Assembly (NCBI RefSeq): GCF_025950085.1
Contig: NZ_JAPDDS010000004.1
Span: 417,588-481,587, forward strand
Reading direction: 5' to 3'
Source of the DNA: Luteolibacter flavescens
Lineage (GTDB): Bacteria > Verrucomicrobiota > Verrucomicrobiia > Verrucomicrobiales > Akkermansiaceae
Length of the DNA: 64,000 nucleotides
The notes under the pieces are model-generated. The model ran no database searches. It saw nothing but the letters and a program-made list of their open reading frames with translations, and was not told the origin of the DNA. Positions within the stretch are counted from its first letter, which is position 1, and the number at the start of each line of letters is the position of its first letter. The translations under genes and the position numbers were made by a program. Below are positions 53,437 to 63,338 of the stretch, piece by piece.

Positions 53437-54003
53437 CTATTTTCGCACATAGCACCGGAACGTTTTCGAGCTGATCGAGCGGGCCTTCAATCGGTTTTTC
53501 ATGTGCTCAATGGCCGCGCCATTGCCGGCTGCGGTCTCCGACGCGATACAGTCATTGATGACAATCAATTCATAGGATCTCATATAAGCGTCGTTGGCGG
53601 TATACAGAACGCAAATGTCTCCCGCGAAACCTGTCAGGATAATGGTGCGAATTTTCAGGAAATCCAGTAACACATCGAGCGAGGTGGAGTAAAACCCGGA
53701 GTGGCGTGGCTTCAATACGAAGTAGTCTTCTTTCTCTGGCGCTAATAGCTTCGCAATTGGCTGACCCAGGCATTCGGATGCGCGACACCGCTCAATCTGC
53801 TCGTGGAAGGTCGACTGCCAATGCCCGAAGTTATCGTTCACGTAAATAACCGGCATTCCTACGGCTTTGGCAGCCGTCTTCACTTTAGCCATCCGTCTCG
53901 CTGCCGGTAACGCATGCTTGAGCAGAACCTTGCCGTCGGGGAACGCGAAGTCGTTAATGACGTCGACTAATAAAAGTGCTGATCTCAGTGGGAGGTTGGA
54001 CAT
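53437..54003 (-). CDS. Isochorismatase-family cysteine hydrolase
   Basis: A 188-residue protein of the isochorismatase-like fold. The catalytic triad can be placed: D14 in LLLVDVINDF, K98 in FVLKPRHSGF and C131 in GFAGDICVLYTA. Members hydrolyse isochorismate, nicotinamide or related amides; the specific substrate is unknown. It begins the lower-GC region right of the IS element and is monocistronic. Confidence 0.88.
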   Translation of the reverse strand: MSNLPLRSALLLVDVINDFAFPDGKVLLKHALPAARRMAKVKTAAKAVGMPVIYVNDNFGHWQSTFHEQIERCRASECLGQPIAKLLAPEKEDYFVLKPRHSGFYSTSLDVLLDFLKIRTIILTGFAGDICVLYTANDAYMRSYELIVINDCIASETAAGNGAAIEHMKNRLKARSISSKTFRCYVRK

Positions 54004-54140
54004 CGGACTAGTATTATTACACGTGGAGCCTAGGCCTTAATCCGCAAAGATCGTGGTAAATGGTAAGAGGAATCCGTAGCAAGGCGTCGAGGAGCTTTAG
54101 CGGTGGGAGTCGCCACTAAAGCGTCTCACGATGATTGGAC

Positions 54141-54407
54141 CTAGCGGTTCATTCGGCGAGCGCTGCACAAGCCAATCAGACATCCTGCACCAAAGAACGC
54201 GGCCGCAGCAGCACATGGATTCCGGGCGATCCAGCCTTCGATTACAGAACGCAAGTCTTCTGCGGCGTGACAGTTGAGCGTGTTCGCACGGAGGCGGGGG
54301 CGCTGTGCGCGGTCGGCGGCATGCTCTTCCGTTTCTCGAGAGACACCGCTTGCGTGCGGAGACAGTGCAGGATCAGACGGTTTGGATGGATCCGATGGAG
54401 TATTCAT
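54141..54407 (-). CDS. Small DUF883/ElaB-like membrane-anchor protein
   Basis: An 88-residue protein with a polar, Pro/Ser-rich N-terminus, the segment AAEDLRSVIEGWIARNPCAA and a C-terminal hydrophobic helix AAAAFFGAGCLIGLCSARR. A helix ahead of NP, a glycine-rich membrane segment and terminal RR are the layout of DUF883/ElaB/YqjD ribosome-associated membrane proteins. Similarity is limited, so this is tentative. It lies in the stress-type cluster, where such proteins are common. Confidence 0.5.
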   Translation of the reverse strand: MNTPSDPSKPSDPALSPHASGVSRETEEHAADRAQRPRLRANTLNCHAAEDLRSVIEGWIARNPCAAAAAFFGAGCLIGLCSARRMNR

Positions 54408-54499
54408 GATTGTGGGATGTTGGAGTTGTTTACTGTGTCGCTATGGAAATCCGGCGAGGCAAGTCGGCGGCGAAGTGAGAATTCCAGTTTGCCAAGGCT

Positions 54500-55333
54500 T
54501 CAAAGCTGGGGAGGGCTCTCCTTGTCGCCGCGAGTCCGCTCCCGTTTCTCCGGAGGGACGTCCTCATACTGTTTCTCGGAGATCTTCGCGAGCGCATGCT
54601 CTGAAAGGAACCTGCGGCTCGCCACGATCGTTTTGTTCAGCATGCCGGGGATGATGATTAGATCATCAGACATGAGGCCATTGTAGCCTGCCTCGGCCAC
54701 ATCCTTCGGGTCCATGAGATTGCCCTTTTGGAAGCCGACGACGCCTTCCATGTTGCCCTTCGGAAAGAAATCAGTGTCGGTTGCGCCAGGACAAAGGGCG
54801 GTGACCGTGACTCCGGTCTTCTCCAACTCCACCGACAAGCCTTCCGCGTAGGAAAGGACGAACGCCTTCGAGGCGTGATAAACATTCACGGTGGGGCCCG
54901 CTTCGAAGCCTGCGACCGACGCGGTGATGAAGATCTTCCCGCGACCACGCGCAACCATCGGCGGCAGGAACAAGTTGGTGAGACGGACCACCGCCTCGAT
55001 GTTCAGCCTGATCACCGACAGATGGGTCTCAATGGGAATCTCCCAGGTTCTTCCATGGAAACCATGACCCGCATTGTTCGCGAGGATCTCGATCGGGATG
55101 CCTTCAGCCTGTAGCTCGTCGAAGATCTCTTCCGCTGAATCAGCCGCTTCGAGATCTTTTGCTATCCATCGGGCAGCGATACCGTAACGGGTCTTGAGTT
55201 CTTCGGCCAGAACACCGAGCTCCCCCTCATCGGGTGCCACCAGCACGAGCGAGTGGCCATTTGCTGCAAACTGATGGGCAAGGTGAAGGCCGATGCCGCT
55301 TGTGCAGCCTGTGAGTAACACGGTTTCTTTCAT
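54500..55333 (-). CDS. SDR family oxidoreductase
   Basis: A 277-residue short-chain dehydrogenase with the cofactor motif TGCTSGIG at 8-15, ANNAGHGFHG and the catalytic YHASK. It resembles the DltE/YbbO-type SDRs with a C-terminal extension (KISEKQYEDVPPEKRERTRG). The substrate is unknown. It ends a minus-strand run of stress-type genes. Confidence 0.9.
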   Translation of the reverse strand: MKETVLLTGCTSGIGLHLAHQFAANGHSLVLVAPDEGELGVLAEELKTRYGIAARWIAKDLEAADSAEEIFDELQAEGIPIEILANNAGHGFHGRTWEIPIETHLSVIRLNIEAVVRLTNLFLPPMVARGRGKIFITASVAGFEAGPTVNVYHASKAFVLSYAEGLSVELEKTGVTVTALCPGATDTDFFPKGNMEGVVGFQKGNLMDPKDVAEAGYNGLMSDDLIIIPGMLNKTIVASRRFLSEHALAKISEKQYEDVPPEKRERTRGDKESPPQL

Positions 55334-55363
55334 GACAAAGGTTCGTTTGAATGATGAATGGGT

Positions 55364-56617
55364 TCAGACCACGGGCACCAGGGCGGGCGGCACCTCGGTC
55401 GCGCTGACCGGGGAGGCTTCCGTGAGGACCGGTTCCGGGGCCATGCCAGGCTTGATCACCACCTTGATGCAGCCGTCCTCCTTCTTCCGGAATTTCTCGT
55501 ACGCGTCCGGTGCTCCTTCGAGCGGGATGCGATGAGTGATAACGAACGAAGGATCAATTTCTCCGCTCTCCACCTTTTCCAGCAGCGGGGAGAGGTACTT
55601 TTGCACGTGGGTCTGGCCGGTGCGGACGGTCAGGCCCTTGTTCACGAGAGCGCCGAAGGGGATCTTGTCGAGCAGGCCGATGTAGACGCCGGGGATGGAG
55701 AGCGTGCCGGCCTTGCGGCATGCCATGATGGCCTGGCGCAAGACATGAGGGCGGTCCATGGACAGCCCCACCGCCTGCTTCGCGCGGTCCACCACCGCGT
55801 CCAGCGAGCCGGTGCCGTGGGCCTCCGCTCCCACCGCATCGATGCAGCGGTCGGGTCCGCGGCCCCCGGTCATCTCGATGAGGCGGTCGTGGATTTCCTC
55901 CTCCTCGAAATTAAGGACCTCAGCCCGTCCGTGGACGCGCGCCATCTCCAGACGCTCCGGCACCCGGTCGATGGCGATCACGCGACCGGCGCCGAACATC
56001 CAGGCGGACTGGATCGCGAACTGGCCGACCGGCCCGCATCCCCAGATCGCCACCGTGTCCCCAGGCTCGATGCCGGCATTCTCCGCGGCCATGTAACCGG
56101 TGGGATAGATGTCGGAAAGGAAGACAACCTTTTCATCGGGAAGACCGGAGTCGATCTTGATCGGTCCCACGTCGGCGTGGGGGACCCGCAGATACTCAGC
56201 CTGTCCTCCCGGGTAGCGCCCCAGCATTCCGGAGTAGCCAAAGAGGCCGGCGGGTGCCTGACCCATGGCAACCTTCGCGAGATCGGCCCCGGGGTTGGTG
56301 GTATCGCAGGCGGAGTAGAGCTGCTTCTGGCAAAAGAAACAGCAACCACACGCAATAACGAAGGGAACTACCACGCGATCGCCCTTCCTGAACTTCTTCA
56401 CGTCCCTGCCGGTCTCCACCACGATACCCATCGGCTCGTGGCCGATGATGTCGCCAGCCTCCATGGTGGGCATGAGCCCGTCGTAAAGATGGAGGTCCGA
56501 GCCGCAGATGCCGCTCGCGGTGACCTGGATGATGATGTCCTTCGGGTCGAGGATTTCGGGATCGGGCACGTAGTCCACGCGCACGTCGCCCACTCCATGC
56601 CAACAGATTGCTTTCAT
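55364..56617 (-). CDS. Zinc-dependent alcohol dehydrogenase (formaldehyde-dehydrogenase-like)
   Basis: The start at 56617 ([20 protein letters not shown]) is the family start; the longer frame is unlikely. The 417-residue protein has the catalytic-zinc segment [12 protein letters not shown] with GHEPMG and the structural-zinc cysteines in [16 protein letters not shown]. The NAD-binding motif IWGCGPVGQ follows. It matches glutathione-independent formaldehyde dehydrogenase-type enzymes often found in stress islands. A short Pro/Val tail is extra. The substrate is inferred only loosely. Confidence 0.9.
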   Translation of the reverse strand: MKAICWHGVGDVRVDYVPDPEILDPKDIIIQVTASGICGSDLHLYDGLMPTMEAGDIIGHEPMGIVVETGRDVKKFRKGDRVVVPFVIACGCCFFCQKQLYSACDTTNPGADLAKVAMGQAPAGLFGYSGMLGRYPGGQAEYLRVPHADVGPIKIDSGLPDEKVVFLSDIYPTGYMAAENAGIEPGDTVAIWGCGPVGQFAIQSAWMFGAGRVIAIDRVPERLEMARVHGRAEVLNFEEEEIHDRLIEMTGGRGPDRCIDAVGAEAHGTGSLDAVVDRAKQAVGLSMDRPHVLRQAIMACRKAGTLSIPGVYIGLLDKIPFGALVNKGLTVRTGQTHVQKYLSPLLEKVESGEIDPSFVITHRIPLEGAPDAYEKFRKKEDGCIKVVIKPGMAPEPVLTEASPVSATEVPPALVPVV

Positions 56618-56645
56618 GATTCTGGTGATTGTAACGGTTCGGATC

Positions 56646-57428
56646 TTAAGAGCGGACGGCGCTGAGGTGTCCTTCGAGCCAGTTGGAGACGGATGTCGCC
56701 ACCTCTTCCCACCCCGGCTCGCCGCAGATGAAATGGCCGCGACCCGTGAACTCGCGGTATTCGTGATGGGATCGTGCGTCCTGGTAAGCATGGGCATTCC
56801 GGCGCACCAATGATGCAGGGATGATCTCATCTTTCTCGGCACCGATCAGCAGGAGCGGATTGTGCGGTCGCTCCATGTCGATCTCCCCCTGCTCCCCGAG
56901 AATGTCGCGAAGAACCTGGCGACTCTCGTGGACGGCGTAGGCGTCCCATGCCAGGTCGCTCTCCTCCCGGCTCAGGGTGTTCGCGAAATTCTTGTGGAAG
57001 AGTTCCGGCGTCATCTCGTAAGGCTCGTCACCCGCGAATGGATTGGTGATGGAGGCGCTGTTGCGGAGAAAGCCCCAGTCGAGCGCCAGCATCTTGTTGG
57101 GAGCCACCGAGGCGATCCCGACGGCGGCACGGACCAGGCCTTCCGCGAGCAACAGCTGCGCGACGAGTCCCCCCAGCGAATGCCCGATGACCACCGGCTG
57201 CTCGACCGAAGCCCGCACGATATCACGGTAGTGGTGATACACGCGCTCCAAGTTGAGCGAGCCAAGGCCGCGCGGAATGTTCGCCCTCAGATCCGCAGGC
57301 GCGCCTTCGTGGAGTGGCCATGCCGGCGCATGAACCTCGTAGCCGAGGAAATCGAAATAGGTGACCCATGCGTCCCAGCTCTTCGGATTCTGGAACATGC
57401 CGTGGATGAAGATGACTTTCGGTTTCAT
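56646..57428 (-). CDS. Alpha/beta hydrolase
   Basis: A 260-residue alpha/beta hydrolase. The oxyanion motif is [10 protein letters not shown], the nucleophile elbow GHSLGG, the acid probably in GAEKDEIIP and the catalytic His in [11 protein letters not shown]. It lies 28 bp upstream of the alcohol dehydrogenase gene on the same strand, so co-transcription is likely. The substrate is unknown; esterase or lipase-like activity is possible. Confidence 0.88.
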   Translation of the reverse strand: MKPKVIFIHGMFQNPKSWDAWVTYFDFLGYEVHAPAWPLHEGAPADLRANIPRGLGSLNLERVYHHYRDIVRASVEQPVVIGHSLGGLVAQLLLAEGLVRAAVGIASVAPNKMLALDWGFLRNSASITNPFAGDEPYEMTPELFHKNFANTLSREESDLAWDAYAVHESRQVLRDILGEQGEIDMERPHNPLLLIGAEKDEIIPASLVRRNAHAYQDARSHHEYREFTGRGHFICGEPGWEEVATSVSNWLEGHLSAVRS

Positions 57429-57477
57429 AAATGAGTGGATTCCCTTCAGATGGTGAAGTTAGCGGCTCTTTCGAGTG

Positions 57478-59580
57478 TCAGCCAATGCTGCGCAGCGAGG
57501 GCTCGCGGTCCCAGCGCCTGCCGTCCCGTGCGGCGGCGACGTAGGATTTCAGCGTCTTAGGACTTTCGATGAGGACGGTTCCGTCGTCGTGCGCGACACC
57601 GGCGGCCTCAAGCAGGGGGGCCGCTTCGATCGTGTAGCCGATCACCTTGAGATGGCCAAAGGCGTCGCGCACCCAGTTCACAGCCGCAGCCTCGCGAACG
57701 AGATCGTCGATTGCCTCCTCGGCGGCTAGGATGGCGACAGTATCGAAGAAAACCGACGGACCGCCCGACAACGAGTGTTGGACGGGGACGAGGGCTCCAT
57801 CGGAAGTGGTGGCCCCGCCGATTTTCGGAGCGATCAATTCCACGGCGGCCTTCTCCTTCTTGAAGGCGGCCTGGAGTGCGGCCAATGTCTCCGCGTCGGC
57901 CCCGTCAGTGATGAGAATGCCGGCTTTTCGTCCCTTGAGCGTGCGGGGATCCTTGCCTATCAGGCTGAGCGAAGGGGAAACCTCCAGGTCCCGTGTCGGG
58001 ACTGCCGCGGCTACCTCCAATGCCTCTTCAACGGCCATTCCGAGCGCATCCGCCACCGTTTGCTGGAGCACGGGATCGATGTGCGCGAGGTGGCCGAGCA
58101 TGCGCTTGCGGATCTCGATCACCTCGACCTTTGCCAATTCAAACGTGAGAGCGCTCGCTATGTGGTTCTGCTCGGGGCCGGTCATCGACCGGAAGAAGAG
58201 CCGGGCCTGCGAGTAGTGATCGGCGAAGGTCTCCGACCGCTTCCGGATCTTTTCTCCGGAAACCGCCTCGGGGTGGGTGCGAAAGCCGTGCATCGGGCAC
58301 TCGCGCGGGGCGTCAGAAGGTGAGATCTGGCTGGGTTCGTAGGCGACCCGGCCCTTGTGCACGTGCATCTGGCGCAGCCCGTCCCGCTGGTTGTTTGCAA
58401 ACGGACAGCGCGGGGCATTGATCGGGATCTGATGGAAATTCGGCCCGCCGAGCCGCAGGAGCTGTGTGTCCAGATATGAGAACAGCCGGCCTTGCAGGAG
58501 AGGGTCATCGGAAAAGCCGATGCCCGGGACGATGTGGCTTGGACAAAAGGCGACCTGTTCCGTCTCCGCGAAGTGGTTGTCCGGGTTCCGGTTGAGCACC
58601 ATCTTGCCGAGCATCCGGATCGGAATGATTTCTTCCGGGATGAGCTTCGTGGGATCGAGGAGGTCGAAGTCTAGATCCGCAGCCTCGCTTTCCTCGATGA
58701 CCTGGACCCCGAGTTCCCATTCGGGGAAATCGCCGCGTTCGATGGCTTCCCAGAGGTCGCGCCGATGGAAGTCTGGATCCGCGCCGCTGATCTTCATGGC
58801 CTCGTCCCACACGACCGCCGCGCTTCCGATCGTCGGACGCCAGTGGAACTTCACGAAGCGGCTGATGCCTTCCGAATTGATGAAGCGGAAGGTGTGGACG
58901 CCGAATCCTTCGATCATCCGGAGCGATCGGGGGATTCCACGGTCGGACATCGCCCACATGATCATGTGCATGCTCTCCGGCGTGAGCGAGATGAAGTCCC
59001 AGAAAGTGGCGTGCGCGGAAGCCGCCTGCGGAAAACCGCGGTCAGGCTCCATCTTCACGGCGTGGACCACATCCGGGAACTTCATCGCATCCTGGATGAA
59101 GAAGACGGGAATGTTGTTGCCCACGAGGTCGAAGTTTCCCTGCGAGGTGTAGAACTTCACCGCAAAGCCACGCACGTCGCGGGGAAGATCGACGGAGCCT
59201 GCTCCCCCTGCGACGGTCGAGAAGCGGGCGAAGACTTCCGTCTTCTTCTTCGGGTCTTGGAGGAAGGCGGCCTCGGTGATGTCCGCCGCAGATTCGTACG
59301 GCTGGAAGTAGCCATGAGCCCCCGAGCCGCGTGCATGGACGATACGTTCCGGGATCCGCTCGTGGTCGAAGTGGGTGATCTTCTCGCGAAGAATGAAGTC
59401 TTCCAACAGGAGCGGGCCTCGGACGCCCGCTTTTAGCGAGTTCTGATTATCCGAGATTGGAAGGCCATGATTGGTGGTGAGGTGAGGCTGGCTCTCCTCT
59501 GCGGTCTGGTGGAGTTCTGCCGGGAGCTTGGCAGATGGCGCGGGCGACTTCGGCGGCTGTGGAGTTTTCTTGTTGGCCAT
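57478..59580 (-). CDS. katE: Catalase HPII (large-subunit)
   Basis: The start at 59580 (MANKKTPQPPKSPAPSAKLP) gives 700 residues, in the range of clade 2 catalases; an ATG at 59628 is possible. The active-site His is in RIVHARGSGAHGYF, the Asn region in FDLVGNNIPVFF, and the heme-binding Tyr in GRLFSYLDTQLLRL. The last 150 residues form the DJ-1/PfpI-like flavodoxin domain (KGRKAGILITDGADAETL) unique to large catalases. It decomposes hydrogen peroxide in the cytoplasm. It is typical of general-stress and stationary-phase gene clusters. Confidence 0.96.
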   Translation of the reverse strand: MANKKTPQPPKSPAPSAKLPAELHQTAEESQPHLTTNHGLPISDNQNSLKAGVRGPLLLEDFILREKITHFDHERIPERIVHARGSGAHGYFQPYESAADITEAAFLQDPKKKTEVFARFSTVAGGAGSVDLPRDVRGFAVKFYTSQGNFDLVGNNIPVFFIQDAMKFPDVVHAVKMEPDRGFPQAASAHATFWDFISLTPESMHMIMWAMSDRGIPRSLRMIEGFGVHTFRFINSEGISRFVKFHWRPTIGSAAVVWDEAMKISGADPDFHRRDLWEAIERGDFPEWELGVQVIEESEAADLDFDLLDPTKLIPEEIIPIRMLGKMVLNRNPDNHFAETEQVAFCPSHIVPGIGFSDDPLLQGRLFSYLDTQLLRLGGPNFHQIPINAPRCPFANNQRDGLRQMHVHKGRVAYEPSQISPSDAPRECPMHGFRTHPEAVSGEKIRKRSETFADHYSQARLFFRSMTGPEQNHIASALTFELAKVEVIEIRKRMLGHLAHIDPVLQQTVADALGMAVEEALEVAAAVPTRDLEVSPSLSLIGKDPRTLKGRKAGILITDGADAETLAALQAAFKKEKAAVELIAPKIGGATTSDGALVPVQHSLSGGPSVFFDTVAILAAEEAIDDLVREAAAVNWVRDAFGHLKVIGYTIEAAPLLEAAGVAHDDGTVLIESPKTLKSYVAAARDGRRWDREPSLRSIG

Positions 59581-59747
59581 GGGTAGCGCTTCCCTAGCGG
59601 TTGGGCCGGGAGTCATGCGCTTTCGCATATCTCGTGCCGCAGCAACCCCCCGCTGATTCTCATGACGGAAAAGATGGAAGGTGACCTTCCCATCTCAAAT
59701 TGCGCCGCACACGTGCATCATGCGAAGGGCAGGCTTTTCCGCTGTAT

Positions 59748-60491
59748 TCAGATCTCCTCCAGCCTTGGGCGGAGCTGGAGCATGACGATGTCACATCGGT
59801 CAGGCTGGCTCAGGACAAACATAACGCTCCGAGCGACATCCTCCGCCGTGAGCATCTTCATTTCTTCCTGCGCCTCCTCCTGCTCGGATGGTGGCGAATC
59901 CTGCATGTCCGACCCCGTTTTACCCGGCTCGATCAGTGAGACGCGAATGCCCAGCGGGTTGGCCTCCTTCCGCAGCGACTTCGCAAAGCCCCGGACGCCG
60001 GATTTCGAGGCCACGTAGGTGGCTGCATTCTTCCCGCACTCTTCAGCGCTCATCGATCCAATCAGGATGATCTGCCCTCCCTCACCGCTCATTCGCTTCA
60101 GCGATTCAAGGGCACAGGAGATGTAGCCGCCTAGATTCACGTTCACAATCTCGTGACAGATGTCGTGGCTCATTTCCAAGAGCGGGCCGGACTCGGCGAT
60201 GCCCGCGTTGAGAATCGCGATGTCCAAGCCGCCGAGCTGCTGATCCACGGCGGCAAAGACTTCAAGGACGCCCTCCTTGGTCCCGAGGTCAGCGAGAACC
60301 CCTGTTATCTCGCCCGGCGCGCGGGCGAAAGAATCCAAGGCGTCCTCCAGGTGTGACGGATCGGTGCCGGTGATCAGCACCTTCGCGCCCTTCGCCGCGA
60401 GCTCAAGGGCGGTCGCGCGACCAATGCCAGTGGTCCCGCCCGTCACCAGGATTCGATAGTCGTCCAATGATACCGTAGGTTCTCGATGCAT
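59748..60491 (-). CDS. SDR family oxidoreductase
   Basis: The start at 60491 (MHREPTVSLDDYRILVTGG) was chosen; the longer frame is Pro/Arg-rich and unlikely. The 247-residue protein has the cofactor motif TGGTTGIG, LNAGIAESGP and the catalytic YVASK. It lies between catalase and the DUF892 gene in the same orientation, as often seen in catalase-associated stress clusters. The substrate is unknown. Confidence 0.9.
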   Translation of the reverse strand: MHREPTVSLDDYRILVTGGTTGIGRATALELAAKGAKVLITGTDPSHLEDALDSFARAPGEITGVLADLGTKEGVLEVFAAVDQQLGGLDIAILNAGIAESGPLLEMSHDICHEIVNVNLGGYISCALESLKRMSGEGGQIILIGSMSAEECGKNAATYVASKSGVRGFAKSLRKEANPLGIRVSLIEPGKTGSDMQDSPPSEQEEAQEEMKMLTAEDVARSVMFVLSQPDRCDIVMLQLRPRLEEI

Positions 60492-60626
60492 GACGAAAAC
60501 CTTCGCGGATCGCATGCCACGGACACCGCGATCCGACGAGCCAGGAGCGTGCGGGGACTCGCATGGCCTGAAACGAAAAGGGGTCCCGGGGAAGAACCCC
60601 GGAACCCCACCAGGTTCCATGGAAAC

Positions 60627-61133
60627 TTACTCCGCCGCGGCACCCTCAAGTGCTACGGGGCCGATCTGTTCTGCCAGCGCGGTGAGGTTCTTGTCGGTGG
60701 TTCCCTCCTCATCGAGCGTGGTCTGAAGAATCTTCACGACGTCTTTCAAGCCGAGCAATTCAGCGAGGGCTCGCACGGTCCCGTAGCCGGCGATTTCATA
60801 GTGCTCGACCCGCTGTGCCGCTCCGATGAGGGCGAGGTCTTTCACTGTTCCGTCGCCATCTTCTTCGATGGTTTCGGAGCCCTCTTCCACGAGGCCTTTC
60901 ATCGCCTTGCAGACCTTGCCCTTGGGGGAAATTCCGAGAAGCTCGGCGACCTCTTCCAAGCGTTGCACGTGGACCTTGGTTTCTTCGAGATGGGTCTTGA
61001 ATGCATCGCGGAGATCCGGATTGCTCGCAGCCTTCGCCATCTTTGGCAGCGCCTTCACGAGCTGGGTCTCGGCGTTGTAGAGATCCTTGATCTCCTGGGC
61101 GAGTAATACTTCGACTGTTGTGAGTTTGGCCAT
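60627..61133 (-). CDS. DUF892 ferritin-like protein (YciE/YciF family)
   Basis: A 168-residue four-helix protein matching DUF892: LLAQEIKDLYNAETQLVKAL with Glu and His positions, EETKVHVQRLEEVAELLG, then AAQRVEHYEIAGYGTVRALA. The conserved Glu/His residues suggest a diiron site. YciE/YciF proteins are stress-induced and of unknown activity. A diverged homolog lies across the divergent gap at 61658. Confidence 0.92.
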   Translation of the reverse strand: MAKLTTVEVLLAQEIKDLYNAETQLVKALPKMAKAASNPDLRDAFKTHLEETKVHVQRLEEVAELLGISPKGKVCKAMKGLVEEGSETIEEDGDGTVKDLALIGAAQRVEHYEIAGYGTVRALAELLGLKDVVKILQTTLDEEGTTDKNLTALAEQIGPVALEGAAAE

Positions 61134-61657
61134 GATGAGGGTTGGTTATTTCAAATGCGCTCGTCCCCTCGCACATCTCATGCCTTCCCTGTCATGGGCC
61201 CACACCGATGCTCTTACTTCCCGCGGTCCCAACTCAGCGCAACACATCCCACCACTTATCAGGCGGGCGTCGTTTAAGACGGGGGTTGAACGACTGGAGG
61301 CATCGCGCCGGTGCGAATTGAAGACTGCCTTTGCACGTTGCATTTGCTAGAGTGACAGGGCCGACCCGTCTGACGGAGGAGGCTAGGCTGAAGAGCTTGT
61401 CGGCTGCCATAGGCGCAGGTGGCATACGTCATGCAATGGCGATTTATGAGCCGAAGATTTCTTTTGAAATCGGCCGGATTCACGGCCGTCGATTCCGTCT
61501 TGAATGACGATCAAGCCGACACCCGTTCAAAAAGGAATGCACACGCACTTGATTTCTCTGAATGCCGTCCATTCACGAGCGACGGAGGGACGAGAGCACG
61601 ACAATTCCAGCAAATGAGACGGAACAATCGTCAGATGGCAACAGGGAGATTGAAGCC
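61134..61657. other. Divergent intergenic region of the two DUF892 genes
   Basis: About 520 bp between divergent transcription units. A plus-strand frame at 61419-61661 overlaps the next start by 4 bp but reads as low-quality protein (MSRRFLLKSAGFTAVD). No hairpin is strong. Promoters for both directions are expected here but could not be placed with confidence. Confidence 0.35.
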
Positions 61658-62155
61658 ATGACGATCTCCAGCACCAAAGACATCTTCTTTGACCAGCTTT
61701 CGGATCTTTGCAGCGCTGCGGCCCAGGCTGCGGAAAGCATGCCGGATCTCGTCGCTTGGTCGACGCAAGCAAGGCTTTGCGAATTGCTTGAGGACCACAG
61801 ATCCGCCCTCGGGCGATCGCTGGTGAAAATCTCAGGGATTTTCCGCGCCGAGTCGGTCGGTCCAGGCGGAGCGACATGCAAGGCCATGGCTGGACTAATC
61901 AGTGGCGGAAACGAACACATCCGAATGGCTGGGGATACCATTGTGCGTGACCTGCTCATCATCGCGCACACACTGCGAATAGCCTCTTACTTGGAAGCGG
62001 CGGCCCGCTTTACAAACGGGATTGCGAAGCGCGCAGGCTTGGCGGTTGAAGGATCGGCCGCGGAAGATGTGCGGGCATTTGAGGGTGAGTTCAAGCGTTG
62101 CCTTGTCGAAGTCGCGTTGGAGGAATTCGGCGTGGAACTGGGGGTGGAGCCATGA
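61658..62155 (+). CDS. Diverged DUF892-like ferritin-fold protein
   Basis: The start at 61658 has a ribosome-binding site (agggag) about 10 bp upstream; a frame with 32 more residues is possible. The 165-residue protein is helical and follows the DUF892 layout (FFDQLSDLCSAAAQAAESMP, DLLIIAHTLRIASYLEAAA, VALEEF), but several metal-binding Glu/His positions of the paralog are changed (for example H-Y-E to Y-L-E). It may therefore be inactive in iron binding. Its stop overlaps the next start. Confidence 0.7.
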   Translation: MTISSTKDIFFDQLSDLCSAAAQAAESMPDLVAWSTQARLCELLEDHRSALGRSLVKISGIFRAESVGPGGATCKAMAGLISGGNEHIRMAGDTIVRDLLIIAHTLRIASYLEAAARFTNGIAKRAGLAVEGSAAEDVRAFEGEFKRCLVEVALEEFGVELGVEP

Positions 62156-62772
62156 GAATGTTATTCAGGAACAACGGGCTTTCGATTGTGTTGCTGGCAC
62201 TGTTCCTGGCCTTTTGGACCGGCCAGTCGATCACCGGGTTTCATGTCTTCAACGACGACTTGGAGCTCCATAACGGGGCTTTAATCACCTATCGCGAATA
62301 TCTGACAAGCGGCCATTTTTGGCAGGCCACCGGTGAAAACTGGGAGAGCGAGTTCTTGCAAATGGGAGCTTACGTGATTCTGACGACGATGCTGTTCCAG
62401 AAAGGTTCCGCGGAGTCGAACGACCCGGACAAGGCCGAATCCTTCAAAAGTAAGCGGAAAAGGAGGAACTGGAGTTGGCTTTACAGGAATTCGCTGTCCC
62501 TTGCCTTCTTCGCCCTCTTGGTTGCATCGTTTTTGCTCCATGCTGCCGGTGGACTTCGCCAGCTGAATCAAGAACGTGCCGAGCATGGCGAAAGCGTTGA
62601 AACGATCGGCGGCTTCCTCAGAAGTTTCGAATTTTGGTTCCAATCGTTCCAGAACTGGCAGAGCGAGTTTCTCGCCGTTTTATCGATCGTGGTTCTGAGC
62701 ATCTTCCTGCGCCAGGACGGCTCGCCGGAAAGCAAGGATGTTGAGGCCCCTAATTCGGAGACCGGTAGCTGA
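62152..62772 (+). CDS. DUF6766 family membrane protein with internal duplication
   Basis: A 206-residue protein of four predicted membrane segments, ATGA-coupled to the preceding gene. The sequence is two repeats: LSIVLLALFLAFWTGQSITG to ENWESEFLQMGAYVILTTML, ending QKGSAES, and LSLAFFALLVASFLLHAAGG to QNWQSEFLAVLSIVVLSIFL, ending QDGSPES. The ENWESEFLQ and GSAESN/GSPESK motifs are those of DUF6766. The function is unknown. The neighbours suggest a stress role. Confidence 0.85.
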   Translation: MRMLFRNNGLSIVLLALFLAFWTGQSITGFHVFNDDLELHNGALITYREYLTSGHFWQATGENWESEFLQMGAYVILTTMLFQKGSAESNDPDKAESFKSKRKRRNWSWLYRNSLSLAFFALLVASFLLHAAGGLRQLNQERAEHGESVETIGGFLRSFEFWFQSFQNWQSEFLAVLSIVVLSIFLRQDGSPESKDVEAPNSETGS

Positions 62773-62810
62773 CCACGGATTTTCCCTTCCACCTATTCCC
62801 TGCTGCAACC

Positions 62811-63338
62811 ATGGACGACAACCTGACCCGCTATCTCAACGATCATCTCGGAGGCTCGGCCGGCGCCATCGGGCTCATCCGCTCGCTCGCCGCCTCCGCG
62901 TGCGATACCGTCGAAGCCGCGTTTTTCAACGACCTCGAACGCAAGGTGGAGTCGGACCGGACACTTCTTAAGGATCTGATCTCACGTCTGGGCGAAAGTA
63001 GCAGCGCCATGCTGGAGGTCGCCGGCAGCATCACGGGTGCGGCCAGCCGCCTGAAGCTCAATTGGGATGGAATGGAGCCGGGATACCTTGGGAGGTTCGA
63101 AGGCATGGAGGTCCTGGCGCTCGGCATCCAAGGGAAGCGTCTATTATGGGTCATATTGGCGGAACTCGCACCTTTCATCCCTGAATGGGAGGGAGTAGAT
63201 TTTGCAAAGCTGGAACTCGATGCCATCGAGCAGCGTGACGCCGTCGAGGACCGGCGGATGGAGGCGGGAGTAGATGCGATGCTGGAGGTGACCCGACGGC
63301 ACGGAATCGTTTCAGGGGTTGAGAATATCCCGCAATGA
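62811..63338 (+). CDS. Hypothetical helical protein of the stress-type cluster
   Basis: A 175-residue helical protein (MDDNLTRYLNDHLGGSAGAI at the start). It has DTVEAAFFNDLERKVESDRT and GKRLLWVILAELAPFIPEWE. Proteins with this opening occur in stress and ferritin-like contexts, but I cannot name a family. Its stop overlaps the next start by 4 bp. Confidence 0.72.
   Translation: MDDNLTRYLNDHLGGSAGAIGLIRSLAASACDTVEAAFFNDLERKVESDRTLLKDLISRLGESSSAMLEVAGSITGAASRLKLNWDGMEPGYLGRFEGMEVLALGIQGKRLLWVILAELAPFIPEWEGVDFAKLELDAIEQRDAVEDRRMEAGVDAMLEVTRRHGIVSGVENIPQ

Noticed and set aside
54135..54686. 183-codon plus-strand frame opposite the small membrane protein
   Set aside because: It overlaps two minus-strand genes and shows no domain; it looks like a shadow.
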